In this document: positions 52,552-62,234 of the stretch, in pieces
Layout: every line of letters begins with the position of its first letter
Numbering within the stretch: position 1 is the stretch's first letter
DNA from: Lachnospiraceae bacterium
Lineage (GTDB): Bacteria > Bacillota > Clostridia > Lachnospirales > Lachnospiraceae
Direction of reading: 5' to 3'
Length of the DNA stretch: 64,000 bases
Assembly (NCBI GenBank): GCA_017468395.1
Contig: JAFUIR010000012.1
Location: 1 to 64,000 of the forward strand
The notes under the pieces: model-generated
Databases searched by the model: none
What the model was told of the DNA's origin: nothing
The model's input: only the letters and a program-made list of their open reading frames with translations
Position numbers and translations under genes: made by a program

Positions 52552-53067
52552 TTACTCTTCAGAAACTTGGTCGGATGGCAACGCTTTGGACAGGGATGCT
52601 TCAATGGCCTGTAACAGTACCAGTGAAGTGTATTTGCTATCATCGGTGTAGGTAATGCCTTCCAAAGACTGGTTTGCATATATTTGCGAGGTCAGAGAGT
52701 CGAAGGTAGGCTGCAAAAGCGGATACATGGTAGTAACAGCTTCGTCCAGGTTGACCATGCGGATAGAGTTGATATTGTTGCTGTCCACAATTACTTCCAC
52801 ATCTACAGCGTGGTCGCCCAAAACCAAGGCGGTGCTGTAGACACCGGGTATGTATGAAGTTTGTGACAGGTTACCGGCGGTATTTTGCGAACCGGAAGAA
52901 ACATCGCTATTTATTTCCGGAGAATTCTCGTTGGAACTGTCTGATTTTTTATCCGGAAAAAGCATTACAAATAATATAATGAGGACAAGGATGCCCAGCG
53001 CAATAAAAATTCCGGTGTGAATCAGTTCTTTCAAATGAAGTACTATGATTTTGGTTTTGGAGGTCAT
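52552..53067 (-). CDS. Membrane-anchored protein with an FMN-binding-like domain, function unknown
   Basis: 171 residues. One N-terminal membrane helix (about 15-37), a Ser/Asn-rich linker (40-70), then a domain beginning YIPGVYSTALVLGDHAVDVE with a VDSNNINSIRMV strand and ending YTSLVLLQAIEAS. The GxYxA...V.V.VDxxxI.xI pattern is like FMN-binding domains, but the Thr that carries covalent FMN (SGAT/S) is not seen. Similar proteins appear conserved in Lachnospiraceae (recollection). It is monocistronic and convergent with the hslO operon. Confidence 0.6.
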   Translation of the reverse strand: MTSKTKIIVLHLKELIHTGIFIALGILVLIILFVMLFPDKKSDSSNENSPEINSDVSSGSQNTAGNLSQTSYIPGVYSTALVLGDHAVDVEVIVDSNNINSIRMVNLDEAVTTMYPLLQPTFDSLTSQIYANQSLEGITYTDDSKYTSLVLLQAIEASLSKALPSDQVSEE

Positions 53068-53162
53068 AGGTGGTCTCCGTAGATTTCTTTTATATATCCT
53101 ATGCAGAAAGAATAAATTTTAACACAGAGATATAGTGTTTGCGGATAGTGGGAAGGAGTTTT

Positions 53163-53996
53163 ATGAAATTTACAAAATTACATGGTTGCGGTAATGATTA
53201 TGTATATGTTGACGGAAGCAGGGAAATAATTCCTACGCAGGAGAAACCGCAACTGGTCAGAAAACTTAGTGACAGACATTTCGGTATCGGTGGTGACGGG
53301 GTGATTTTTATAAACCCTTCCGAGGAAGCAGACTTTGAAATGGAAATGTACAATGCGGACGGTACCCGCAGTGAAATGTGCGGAAACGGTATCCGCTGCG
53401 TGGCAAAATTCGTTTATGACAAAGGTTTGACGGATAAAGAGTGTATTACCATAGTCAGCGGCGGAAAAGTAAAAACCCTGAACCTGACCATTGAGAATGG
53501 AAAGGTGTCGCTTGTAAAAGTGAATATGGGTGCGCCGGAACTAATTGCGGCAAAGGTACCTGTTGTTTCCGATAAGGAACATGCCATTGACGAACCCATT
53601 ATGGTGCAGGGAAAAGAATATCGTATGACCTGTGTTTCTATGGGAAATCCTCATGCGGTAGTGTATATGGATGATGTGAAAAATCTGGACATTGAATCCA
53701 TCGGTCCTTATTTTGAAAACCATGAGCGTTTTCCGAGACGTACCAACACAGAGTTTGTGAGAGTGATTGACAGACAGACTGTGGAAATGCGCGTATGGGA
53801 ACGTGGAACGGGGGAAACCCTTGCCTGCGGTACGGGAGCCTGTGCAACGGCGGTTGCCTGCATTTTAAATGGTCTTACCCAGGATCGCGTTACGGTAAAA
53901 CTTTTGGGCGGCGACTTGGAAATTTATTGGGACCGGAAGGAAAATCTGGTGTATATGACAGGTCCTGCAACTTATGTGTTTGACGGCGAAATTTAA
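53163..53996 (+). CDS. dapF: Diaminopimelate epimerase
   Basis: 277 residues from the ATG at 53163 (GGAAGGAGTTTT). It interconverts LL- and meso-diaminopimelate for lysine and peptidoglycan synthesis. Both catalytic Cys are present: SEMCGNGIRC and ACGTGACA; LHGCGNDYVYVD at the N-terminus and GNPHAVVY are further signatures. Standard length and intact. A strong terminator follows, so the gene is transcribed alone. Confidence 0.95.
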   Translation: MKFTKLHGCGNDYVYVDGSREIIPTQEKPQLVRKLSDRHFGIGGDGVIFINPSEEADFEMEMYNADGTRSEMCGNGIRCVAKFVYDKGLTDKECITIVSGGKVKTLNLTIENGKVSLVKVNMGAPELIAAKVPVVSDKEHAIDEPIMVQGKEYRMTCVSMGNPHAVVYMDDVKNLDIESIGPYFENHERFPRRTNTEFVRVIDRQTVEMRVWERGTGETLACGTGACATAVACILNGLTQDRVTVKLLGGDLEIYWDRKENLVYMTGPATYVFDGEI

Positions 53997-54028
53997 TGTA
54001 TAAAACTAGTTTCAAAAAATACCAATTT

Positions 54029-54072
54029 ATGCTATGATATAGGCTTGAGAGAGTTTGTATCATAGCATTTTT
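54029..54072 (+). terminator. Terminator after dapF
   Basis: ATGCTATGATA (54029-54039) pairs perfectly with TATCATAGCAT (54058-54068), followed by TTTTAATT. Confidence 0.8.
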
Positions 54073-54114
54073 AATTGCACAAAATTTATATTTTTTTGTG
54101 AGGAAAATTCCGGT

Positions 54115-55860
54115 ATGAAAAAATTACTTGTTTATTTAAAAGATTATAAAAAAGAGACGGTTTTGGCTCCTCTTTTTAAGATGCTTGAAGCCTCCTTTGA
54201 ACTTTTTATTCCTCTGGTAGTGCAACAGATTGTGGATGTGGGTATTGCCGGGGGAGATAAAGGGTATGTGGTTAAAATGTGTCTTGTGATGGTGGCGCTG
54301 GGACTTATCGGATGGGTCTGTGCAGTGACAGCCCAGTTTTTTTCGGCAAAGGCCGCCGTGGGATTTGCCACAGGACTTCGTCACAGTCTGTTTTCCCATT
54401 TGCAGTCTCTTTCCTATTCCCAGACAGATAAAATCGGAACGTCCACTATGATTACCCGTATGACCAGCGACATCAATCAGGTGCAAAACGGTGTGAATAT
54501 GGTACTGCGCCTGTTTCTGCGCTCGCCCTTTATTGTATTTGGTGCCATGATTATGGCTTTCACGGTGGATGTGAAAGCGGCAGTGATTTTTGTGGTGGTG
54601 ATTCCTCTTTTGTCCATCGTGGTGTTTGGAGTGATGATGCAGACCATTCCTTTGTATAAAAAAGTGCAGAGCGGTTTGGATAAAGTGCTGGGAATTACCC
54701 GGGGCAATCTTACCGGTGTGCGTGTTATCAGAGCCTTCCATAAGGAAGAAGAGGAAGTGAGCCAGTTTAAGGAAAGCAATGAAAGCCTGACCCATATGCA
54801 AATGTTTGTGGGAAAAATTTCTGCGGTTATGAATCCCGTGACTTATGCCATTGTAAACGGCGGTTTGGTGGCGCTTTTGTGGGTAGGGGCATTACAGGTA
54901 GACAGTGGTATTTTGACCCAGGGTGCAGTGATATCCCTGGTAAACTATATGTCCCAGATTTTGGTGGAACTCATTAAACTGGCAAACCTCATTGTGCTTG
55001 TGAATAAGGCAGTTGCCTGCGGTAACCGTATAGAAACTCTTTTGGAACTGGAGCCGGAGGTGAAAGACGGAGCGGCGGCAGTGGAAGAAGACGGACAAAA
55101 TGCCAAATATGCCGTGGAATTTGACCATATTTCCCTGACCTATCCGGGAGCCGGAGATGAAAGTTTGACGGACATTGATTTGAAGGTGGAAAGAGGGCAG
55201 ACCATCGGTATTATCGGTGGTACAGGTTCCGGTAAGTCCTCCCTGATTAATTTGATACCCAGATTTTACGAGGCGACCAAAGGCGTAGTAAAGGTAAATG
55301 GTGTCCCCGTGCAAAATTACGGGCTGGAACAACTCCGCAGCCTTATCGGTGTGGTGCCCCAGAAAGCGGTGCTTTTTAAAGGTACTATCCGGGATAATCT
55401 GCTGATGGGAAAAGAGGATGCCACGGAGGAAGAAATCCGCAGGGCTCTTGAAATTTCCCAGTCTGCGGAAATTGTGAACGGTAAGCCAGAAGGTCTGGAG
55501 ACCCAAATCAGCCAGAACGGTAAAAATTTATCCGGCGGACAAAGACAGAGGCTGACCATAGCCAGAGCCCTTGTGCGAAATCCGGAAATTTTGATTTTGG
55601 ATGACAGTGCTTCTGCATTAGACTATGCAACGGATGCGGCTCTGCGAAAGGCAATCCGGGAAATGGACACTGTGCCTACGGTATTTATAGTGTCCCAAAG
55701 AGCATCTTCTATTTTGCATGCGGACAAAATTGTAGTGCTGGATGATGGCGAAGCAGTGGGAACCGGTACCCACGAAGAACTGCTTCGTGACTGCGAAGTA
55801 TATCAGGAAATCTACTATTCCCAATATCCGGATAAAAGACCGGCAGAAGGGGAGGTGTAG
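54115..55860 (+). CDS. ABC exporter half-transporter with degenerate ATPase site
   Basis: 581 residues from the ATG at 54115 (GAGGAAAATTCCGGT). Six membrane helices (about 1-320) then an ATPase domain: Walker A GGTGSGKSS, signature NLSGGQRQR. After Walker B comes Asp rather than Glu (LILDDSASALD), and the H-loop His is replaced by Gln (FIVSQRASS). This is the pattern of the non-catalytic half of heterodimeric exporters such as TM287/288 or BmrCD. The partner begins three bases after the stop. Substrate (drug, lipid or peptide) cannot be read from sequence. Confidence 0.9.
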   Translation: MKKLLVYLKDYKKETVLAPLFKMLEASFELFIPLVVQQIVDVGIAGGDKGYVVKMCLVMVALGLIGWVCAVTAQFFSAKAAVGFATGLRHSLFSHLQSLSYSQTDKIGTSTMITRMTSDINQVQNGVNMVLRLFLRSPFIVFGAMIMAFTVDVKAAVIFVVVIPLLSIVVFGVMMQTIPLYKKVQSGLDKVLGITRGNLTGVRVIRAFHKEEEEVSQFKESNESLTHMQMFVGKISAVMNPVTYAIVNGGLVALLWVGALQVDSGILTQGAVISLVNYMSQILVELIKLANLIVLVNKAVACGNRIETLLELEPEVKDGAAAVEEDGQNAKYAVEFDHISLTYPGAGDESLTDIDLKVERGQTIGIIGGTGSGKSSLINLIPRFYEATKGVVKVNGVPVQNYGLEQLRSLIGVVPQKAVLFKGTIRDNLLMGKEDATEEEIRRALEISQSAEIVNGKPEGLETQISQNGKNLSGGQRQRLTIARALVRNPEILILDDSASALDYATDAALRKAIREMDTVPTVFIVSQRASSILHADKIVVLDDGEAVGTGTHEELLRDCEVYQEIYYSQYPDKRPAEGEV

Positions 55861-55863
55861 GAC

Positions 55864-57627
55864 ATGAAAGAAAAGAAAATGCAAAAAGGTCAGTGGGAAA
55901 CCATGAAAAAGGTGCTAAAGTATATCAGCAAACATTGGTTTTTCCTGCTTTGTTCTATCGTATGTGCTGCTGTGACGGTGGTGCTGACACTGTATATTCC
56001 TATTTTGACGGGTGATGCCATAGATTGCATTCTGGAGCCCGGTAAAGTGAATTTTGCTGTACTTTTTGCTATTTTGAAAAAAATGGCAGTGATGATTGCG
56101 GGAACGGTGGTGGCACAGTGGGTTATGACTGTGTGTAACAACCGTATTGCCTACCATGTGGTAAGGGACATCCGTAAAGATGCCTTCGACCGTATTCAGA
56201 TTTTACCTTTGAAATATTTGGACAGTCACCCTTACGGTGAAATTGTGAGCCGTATTATTGCTGATGTAGACCAGTTTTCTGATGGTCTGATTATGGGATT
56301 TACCCAACTTTTTACAGGGATTATTACTATTTTCGGTACTTTGATTTTTATGTTCAGGGAAAATGTGAGTATCACTTTAGTGGTGGTCTGCATTACCCCT
56401 ATCAGTCTGTTTGTGGCTGCTTTTATTGCCCGCAGAACTTATAAAATGTTTAAACTCCAGTCCGAGACCCGTGGGGAGCAGACAGGACTGATTGATGAGA
56501 TGATTGGAAACCAGAAAGTGGTGCAGGCTTTCGGATATGAGGACCGGACGCTGGAAAGATTTGATGAAGTTAACGAAAAACTGGCGAAGTATTCTTTGAA
56601 TGCTACCTTTTTCTCGTCTCTTACCAATCCCTGTACCAGATTTGTAAACAGTCTGGTTTATACCGGCGTATGTGTCACCGGCGCGCTGTCGGTAATCGGC
56701 GGGGGAATTTCGGTTGGAACATTAACCTGTTTTTTGAGTTATGCTAACCAGTACACCAAGCCTTTTAACGAAATTTCCGGCGTGTTTACCGAGTTTCAAA
56801 ATGCCCTTGCCTGCGCAGCACGAATTTTTGCGCTGATTGAGGAAGAGGCGCAAGTTCCGGAGCCGGAGGATGCGGTGGTGCTGGAAACAGCCCGGGGAAA
56901 TGTAGGACTTGAGCATGTGCATTTTTCTTATACACCGGACAGAAAACTCATCGAAGATTTCAATTTGCAGGTAAAACCGGGACAGAGGGTGGCTATTGTA
57001 GGACCTACGGGCTGCGGCAAAACCACGGTTATTAATCTGTTGATGCGTTTTTATGATGTAAACAGCGGCAGTATTTCGGTTGACGGACATGATATCCGTA
57101 ACCTGACAAGGGAAAGTCTCAGGGAAAATTACGGTATGGTGCTTCAGGAAACTTGGCTGAAAGCAGGCACCGTCAGAGAAAATATTGTAATGGGTAAGCC
57201 TGATGCTACCGATGAAGAGGTAATTGCAGCGGCAAAAGCTGCCCATTCCCACAGTTTTATCAAACGTTTGCCCCAAGGCTACGATACGGTGCTGACGGAG
57301 GATGGAGAAGGGTTATCCCAAGGACAAAAACAGCTTTTGTGCATTACCAGAGTTATGCTTTGTCTGCCGCCTATGCTGATTTTGGATGAGGCGACGTCTT
57401 CTATTGATACGAGAACGGAAATCCGTATCCAGAAGGCGTTCTCCAAAATGATGCAGGGCAGAACCAGTTTTATTATTGCCCACCGATTGTCTACCATTGT
57501 GGATGCGGATGTGATACTGGTTATGAAGGACGGTAACATTATCGAGCAGGGATGCCATAAAGAATTGCTGGCTCAAGGCGGTTTTTACGCCAATCTTTAT
57601 AACAGCCAGTTTGCAGGAGAAAATTAA
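55864..57627 (+). CDS. ABC exporter half-transporter with canonical ATPase site
   Basis: 587 residues. Six membrane helices, then a fully canonical ATPase domain: Walker A GPTGCGKTT, Walker B plus catalytic Glu LILDEATSSID, H-loop IIAHRLSTI. The signature loop is the slightly altered GLSQGQKQL. The Glu- and His-containing half complements the degenerate partner. Thirty bases separate its stop from the GH36 gene, so the two may share a transcript, though a functional link is not evident. Confidence 0.9.
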   Translation: MKEKKMQKGQWETMKKVLKYISKHWFFLLCSIVCAAVTVVLTLYIPILTGDAIDCILEPGKVNFAVLFAILKKMAVMIAGTVVAQWVMTVCNNRIAYHVVRDIRKDAFDRIQILPLKYLDSHPYGEIVSRIIADVDQFSDGLIMGFTQLFTGIITIFGTLIFMFRENVSITLVVVCITPISLFVAAFIARRTYKMFKLQSETRGEQTGLIDEMIGNQKVVQAFGYEDRTLERFDEVNEKLAKYSLNATFFSSLTNPCTRFVNSLVYTGVCVTGALSVIGGGISVGTLTCFLSYANQYTKPFNEISGVFTEFQNALACAARIFALIEEEAQVPEPEDAVVLETARGNVGLEHVHFSYTPDRKLIEDFNLQVKPGQRVAIVGPTGCGKTTVINLLMRFYDVNSGSISVDGHDIRNLTRESLRENYGMVLQETWLKAGTVRENIVMGKPDATDEEVIAAAKAAHSHSFIKRLPQGYDTVLTEDGEGLSQGQKQLLCITRVMLCLPPMLILDEATSSIDTRTEIRIQKAFSKMMQGRTSFIIAHRLSTIVDADVILVMKDGNIIEQGCHKELLAQGGFYANLYNSQFAGEN

Positions 57628-57656
57628 AAAGAAAAAATATCCGGGAGGGTTATAAT

Positions 57657-59885
57657 ATGGGAATTATTTTTAATGAAAAAGAAAAATTATTTAAGTTGGA
57701 CACACCAAACACATCCTATGTGATAGGGATTGTGGGCTCTGATGGTTTTCTTGGACATGCATATTACGGAAAGAAACTGTCCGATTTGCAGGGGGTAAAA
57801 GATTTGATGCGCATTTATGAGGCGCCTTTTACACCGGACACAAATGCCAGAGACCGTCTTAGTTTTTTGGACTGTTTTCCTACAGAATATTCCGGTCACG
57901 GGGTAGGTGATTACAGAGAGAGCAGTATCCGCGTAAAAACGGCGGCTGGACACAGCGCGGTGCAACCTTATTATGTTTCCCATGAAATTTATAAAGGAAA
58001 AAGAAAATTAGAGGGTCTTCCCGCGACTTTCGGCGCTGAAGATGCGGTGGAAACACTGGCGATTACCTGTATGGATCCTGCACTGAATTTACAGATGGTT
58101 TTGGAATACAGTGTATTTGCGGACACAGATGCCATTGCACGCAGCGTAAAAGTGACTAATTTGGATGAAAATGCTTTATATCTGGAAAAAGTGATGTCCG
58201 GTTGTCTGGATATGGATAACAGGGATTTTGATTTGATTACACTGCACGGTTCTTGGGCGAGAGAACGCCATATGCAAAGACTTCCCTTGGGATGCGGAAA
58301 ACATAGTGTTGGTTCCCTTCGCGGTGAGAGCGGACATCAGGAGCATCCTTTTATGGCGGTTTTGGAGCATACAGCAACCCAGACAAGGGGTGATGTGTAC
58401 GGTTTCCATTTCGTATATTCCGGTAACTTCCAGGCTATGGCAGAGGTAAACCAGTTTAATCAGGTGAGAGTGCTTATGGGTATCCAGCCCGAAGATTTTT
58501 GCTGGAAACTGGAAAAGGGCGAAAGTTTTCAGGCGCCGGAAATGATTATGACTTACTCCGCAAACGGTATCGGCGGTATGAGCCGCAGTTTCCATGAACT
58601 GTATAGAAATCATTTGATTCGCAGTCCGTATAAAAATAAAAAACGTCCCATTTTGATTAATAACTGGGAAGCAACTTATTTTGATTTTAACGAAGAAAAA
58701 CTTCTGGATATTGCCAAAGAGGCATCCCAAATGGGTATCGAGATGCTTGTCATGGACGATGGCTGGTTTGGCAACCGCTGCGATGATAACAGAGCGCTGG
58801 GAGACTGGGAAGTAAACGAGGATAAATTAAAAGGCGGCTTGAAAAAACTGGTAGATGGGGTAAATGCCCTTGGTATGGAATTTGGCATCTGGTTTGAGCC
58901 GGAGATGATTTCACCGGAATCCAAACTTTATGAGGAACATCCCGACTGGGCCATTGCCATCCCCGGCAGAACTCCGGGACTTGCCCGCAACCAGTTTGTG
59001 TTGGATATCAGCCGTAAGGAAGTGCGTGACTGTATTGTAGAGAAAATTTGCAAGGTGCTTCACAGTGCAAATATTAAATATGTGAAATGGGATATGAACC
59101 GTCCTTTGAGCGATATCGGCAGCGCATGTCTTCCCGCTGACCGTCAGGGAGAATTGTATCACCGTTTTGTACTTGGTATGTATGAAATGCAGGAGAGAAT
59201 GCTCTCTGAGTTTCCGGATCTTCTTTTGGAAAACTGTTCAGGTGGTGGTGCCAGATTTGACCCCGGCATGCTTTATTACAGCCCTCAGATTTGGTGCTCT
59301 GACGATACCGATGCTATTGAGAGACTGGCTATTCAGGAAAGTACATCCATGATTTATCCGCTGTCCTCCATGGGAGCACATGTAAGTGTTTGCCCTAACC
59401 ACACCGTAGGCAGAAATACACCTTTTGAAACAAGAGGTTATGTGGCACTGGCAGGCACATTTGGATATGAGTTGGATGTAACCAAACTCAGTGAGGAAGA
59501 TAAGGCAATGGTGCCCAGACAGGTGGCTATGTACCATCAGTTTAATGACCTTGTAAGAGAGGGCGATTATTACCGTATTGCTTCTTATCAGGAAAATCAT
59601 TTGTATGACTGTTTCCAGGTGGTTTCCAAGGATAAAAAAGAAAGTCTGGTGTTCTTTGTACAGGTACTGGGCGAACCAAACATGCACAGCAGAAATATCC
59701 GTTTGCAGGGACTGGATGAAAATGCAGAATATGCGCTTTGGGATGTGACTGTAGAGCCGGGTAAGGAACTTTTGCAGGAAACTGAGGTAAGTGTAAAAGG
59801 CGATACCCTGATGTACGCAGGTATGCAGGTACAACGCATGTGGGGTGACTTTAAGGCAAAATTGTTTTATTTTAAAAAGAAATAG
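57657..59885 (+). CDS. Alpha-galactosidase (GH36)
   Basis: 742 residues, CGGGAGGGTTATAAT upstream, no signal peptide. N-terminal beta-sandwich domain, central barrel (INNWEATYFDFNEEKLLDIA, MDDGWFG) and C-terminal beta domain. Nucleophile Asp479 in VKWDMNR and acid/base Asp549 in WCSDDTDA are 70 residues apart, as in Geobacillus AgaB. It removes alpha-1,6-galactose from galactomannan oligosaccharides or raffinose-type sugars in the cytoplasm. It lies 11 kb from the mannan operon, but its function fits the same pathway. Confidence 0.93.
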   Translation: MGIIFNEKEKLFKLDTPNTSYVIGIVGSDGFLGHAYYGKKLSDLQGVKDLMRIYEAPFTPDTNARDRLSFLDCFPTEYSGHGVGDYRESSIRVKTAAGHSAVQPYYVSHEIYKGKRKLEGLPATFGAEDAVETLAITCMDPALNLQMVLEYSVFADTDAIARSVKVTNLDENALYLEKVMSGCLDMDNRDFDLITLHGSWARERHMQRLPLGCGKHSVGSLRGESGHQEHPFMAVLEHTATQTRGDVYGFHFVYSGNFQAMAEVNQFNQVRVLMGIQPEDFCWKLEKGESFQAPEMIMTYSANGIGGMSRSFHELYRNHLIRSPYKNKKRPILINNWEATYFDFNEEKLLDIAKEASQMGIEMLVMDDGWFGNRCDDNRALGDWEVNEDKLKGGLKKLVDGVNALGMEFGIWFEPEMISPESKLYEEHPDWAIAIPGRTPGLARNQFVLDISRKEVRDCIVEKICKVLHSANIKYVKWDMNRPLSDIGSACLPADRQGELYHRFVLGMYEMQERMLSEFPDLLLENCSGGGARFDPGMLYYSPQIWCSDDTDAIERLAIQESTSMIYPLSSMGAHVSVCPNHTVGRNTPFETRGYVALAGTFGYELDVTKLSEEDKAMVPRQVAMYHQFNDLVREGDYYRIASYQENHLYDCFQVVSKDKKESLVFFVQVLGEPNMHSRNIRLQGLDENAEYALWDVTVEPGKELLQETEVSVKGDTLMYAGMQVQRMWGDFKAKLFYFKKK

Positions 59886-59944
59886 TTGAAAACGTATATG
59901 ATGCTTGAAACGCAATGGTCTTGGTAAGATGAGGAGGAACTGAG

Positions 59945-60814
59945 ATGGACTATAGTTTATCGAATGATCTGATTACAATTAAGGTCCGGGGCAAGGGCGC
60001 AGAACTGCGCTCCCTGACAGATAATGAGACGGGCCGTGAGTACATGTGGCAGGCTGCCCCGGAGTTTTGGGGCAGAACTTCACCGGTGCTTTTTCCGGTA
60101 GTGGGCAGTTATAAAGACGGAGAAAGCCGTTATAACGGGGAGATTTACAAATTGCCCCAGCACGGTTTTGCCAGAGATATGGAGTTTATGCTGACCAGAC
60201 AGGACGAAAACGAAATCTGGTTTTGCCTGACAGACAAAACAGAAACTTGGGACACTTATCCCTTTGCATTTTCTTTGGAGATTGGTTATCGCTTAGAGGG
60301 GCGCAGTGTACAGGTGCTCTGGAAAGTAACCAACCCCGCAGAGCAGGAAATGTATTTTTCTATTGGCGGGCATCCTGCCTTCAATGTTTTGCCCAGAGAG
60401 GCAGAGAGGACGACTTGCTATGTGCAGTTTGACGGCGTGGAAAAGATTACATCCAGAGGAATCAGCGGTGGTCTGGCACTGCATGAGACGCAGGACTACG
60501 ACCTTCTGCCCGGCGGTCTTTTGGCAGTAACGGAAGAGGTTTTTGCAAATGATGCTTTGGTTATTGAAAATAATCAGACCGGAAAAGTCAGTCTGTTGGA
60601 TGAAAATAAATCCGTGTTTCTTTCGGTTTCCTTTGATGCGCCCCTTTTTGGTGTGTGGACACCGCCCGGAAAAAATGCGCCCTTTATCTGCATTGAACCT
60701 TGGTACGGCAGATGCGACAAGGTTGATTTTGCAGGTAGCATTGAAGAGAGAGAATGGGGAAATCATCTTGCGCCCGGAGAGGTATTTGAAGTTTCGTATT
60801 CTATAACAGTGTAA
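59945..60814 (+). CDS. Aldose 1-epimerase family protein (LacX-like)
   Basis: 289 residues after GAGGAGGAACTGAG. Galactose-mutarotase-type beta sandwich: KVRGKGAELRSLTD, FWGRTSPVLFPVVG, QHGFARD, SIGGHPAFN with a conserved His, and ICIEPWYGRCD. LacX-type proteins interconvert sugar anomers, which fits its position after the alpha-galactosidase that would release galactose. Substrate not defined. Confidence 0.85.
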   Translation: MDYSLSNDLITIKVRGKGAELRSLTDNETGREYMWQAAPEFWGRTSPVLFPVVGSYKDGESRYNGEIYKLPQHGFARDMEFMLTRQDENEIWFCLTDKTETWDTYPFAFSLEIGYRLEGRSVQVLWKVTNPAEQEMYFSIGGHPAFNVLPREAERTTCYVQFDGVEKITSRGISGGLALHETQDYDLLPGGLLAVTEEVFANDALVIENNQTGKVSLLDENKSVFLSVSFDAPLFGVWTPPGKNAPFICIEPWYGRCDKVDFAGSIEEREWGNHLAPGEVFEVSYSITV

Positions 60815-60824
60815 AACAAGTGAG

Positions 60825-60852
60825 AGGCATCGCAGTGGCGGTGCCTTTTTAT
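60825..60852 (+). terminator. Terminator after the GH36/LacX genes
   Basis: AGGCATCGC, four-base loop AGTG, GCGGTGCCT (one G-U pair), followed by TTTTTATTT. Confidence 0.85.
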
Positions 60853-61026
60853 TTATTCTTTATAAAACATTATTTAAGTTTAATAAAATGCACATTTTCT
60901 ATTCATAATTGTGTGTTACGATAGAAGTGTATTATGGGTGTAATGTCGCGGGGGGCAAGGGACCTGAGGCATGGGACTATGAACATATTAATGTTGAAAG
61001 GCAAAGGATAAATTAGGGAAGGTATT

Positions 61027-61620
61027 ATGACAAATGAACAATATTACGAATTGATAAGGCCTTATGAGGATGCTATGCAGGTGATGCTTACCAGACTCAG
61101 TATTTTAAACCATAGTATTTATGCGAGGGATGCCGGTAAACCGGTGCATCATATGCAAAACAGAATCAAAGATAAGCGTAGCATGGAAGGAAAATTGGAG
61201 CGGATTGGGGTGACAGATAGTGTCATTAACGCCAAGGACAATCTTATGGACATTGCAGGGGTGCGTGTCATCTGCTATTTTCAAGAGGAAATTTATACCC
61301 TTGTGGAAGCGCTGAAACGGCAGGCGGATGTGATTGTTATCAAAGAAAAAGATTACATGAAAAACCCAAAACCAAGCGGTTACCGCAGCTATCATATTGT
61401 ATTTGGTGTGCCGGTGCATGCTTTGGATGCCATGGAGTACTATCCGGTGGAAGTGCAGTTCCGTACCCTGTCGATGGATTTTTGGTCCAGTATGGAACAC
61501 AAAATTTGTTATAAAAAAGAGAGAGAAAATAAAGAAGAAATTTCGAAGCAGTTGCAAGCCTTATCAAATTCGCTTACAATGATTGAGGAAGAAATGCGGG
61601 AGTATATCCAAAAATCTTAA
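61027..61620 (+). CDS. Small alarmone synthetase (RelQ type)
   Basis: 197 residues. It contains only the (p)ppGpp synthetase domain: RIKDKRSMEGKLER, DIAGVRVICYF, KPSGYRSYHIVF, VEVQFRTLSMDFWSSMEH. The hydrolase domain and regulatory regions of long Rel proteins are absent. It transfers pyrophosphate from ATP to GDP or GTP. It stands alone, with 212 bases of non-coding DNA upstream including a G-rich stretch (GCGGGGGGC near 60949) of unknown meaning. Confidence 0.92.
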   Translation: MTNEQYYELIRPYEDAMQVMLTRLSILNHSIYARDAGKPVHHMQNRIKDKRSMEGKLERIGVTDSVINAKDNLMDIAGVRVICYFQEEIYTLVEALKRQADVIVIKEKDYMKNPKPSGYRSYHIVFGVPVHALDAMEYYPVEVQFRTLSMDFWSSMEHKICYKKERENKEEISKQLQALSNSLTMIEEEMREYIQKS

Positions 61621-61691
61621 AATATAGCAAAAAGAAACCATAAAATTGAGTTTTTCATGCGTACCATTAATAGACATGCGAGGGAAAAAAA

Positions 61692-62234
61692 GTGACGGAA
61701 GCAAAGTTCGAGCAGTGCATCCGGCAGATGAATGAGGGAAACAAAGAAGGTCTGCGGGAAGTGTACGAAGAATACCTTTCCTACATTTACGGAATCGTAT
61801 TGCAAATGATTGGGAATAAAGAAAATGCAGAAGATATTACCAGCGAATTTTTTATCAGGCTGTGGGAAAAATCTGCATCTTATAAGCCAGGCAGCGGTCA
61901 TCGTGGTTGGATGGCTACTATTGCGCGCAATATGACCATAGATTTTATCAGGAAATATAAAAGGGAAGAACTGACCGAGGAATTTGAAGATGTTGCACAG
62001 GACGATTCCAAAAGCAGTCAGATAGAGGCGCAGGTTGTTCATCAGATGATTATTGAGGATGCCCTGGCAACCTTAAGTGATAAAGAAAGAGAAGTTATAC
62101 ACATGAAAGTCATGGGAGATATGACTTTGAAAGAGATAGCGGCTGTGCTGCAAGTTCCCATGGGAACCGTGGCATGGCGATACCGGGAAGCGGTAAATAA
62201 ATTAAGGAGGTGCGGATTTGAGCAGGGATTTTAA
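61692..62234 (+). CDS. ECF-type RNA polymerase sigma factor
   Basis: 180 residues from a GTG at 61692 (GAGGGAAAAAAA upstream). Region 2 includes NKENAEDITSEFFIRLW and GWMATIARNMTIDFIRKYK; region 4 is about 120-175 (TLSDKEREVIHMKVMGDMTL, then the MGTVAWRYREAV recognition helix). It overlaps the next gene by 17 bases, and AAGGAGG for that gene lies within this one. Probably a sigma/anti-sigma pair; regulon unknown. Confidence 0.88.
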   Translation: MTEAKFEQCIRQMNEGNKEGLREVYEEYLSYIYGIVLQMIGNKENAEDITSEFFIRLWEKSASYKPGSGHRGWMATIARNMTIDFIRKYKREELTEEFEDVAQDDSKSSQIEAQVVHQMIIEDALATLSDKEREVIHMKVMGDMTLKEIAAVLQVPMGTVAWRYREAVNKLRRCGFEQGF

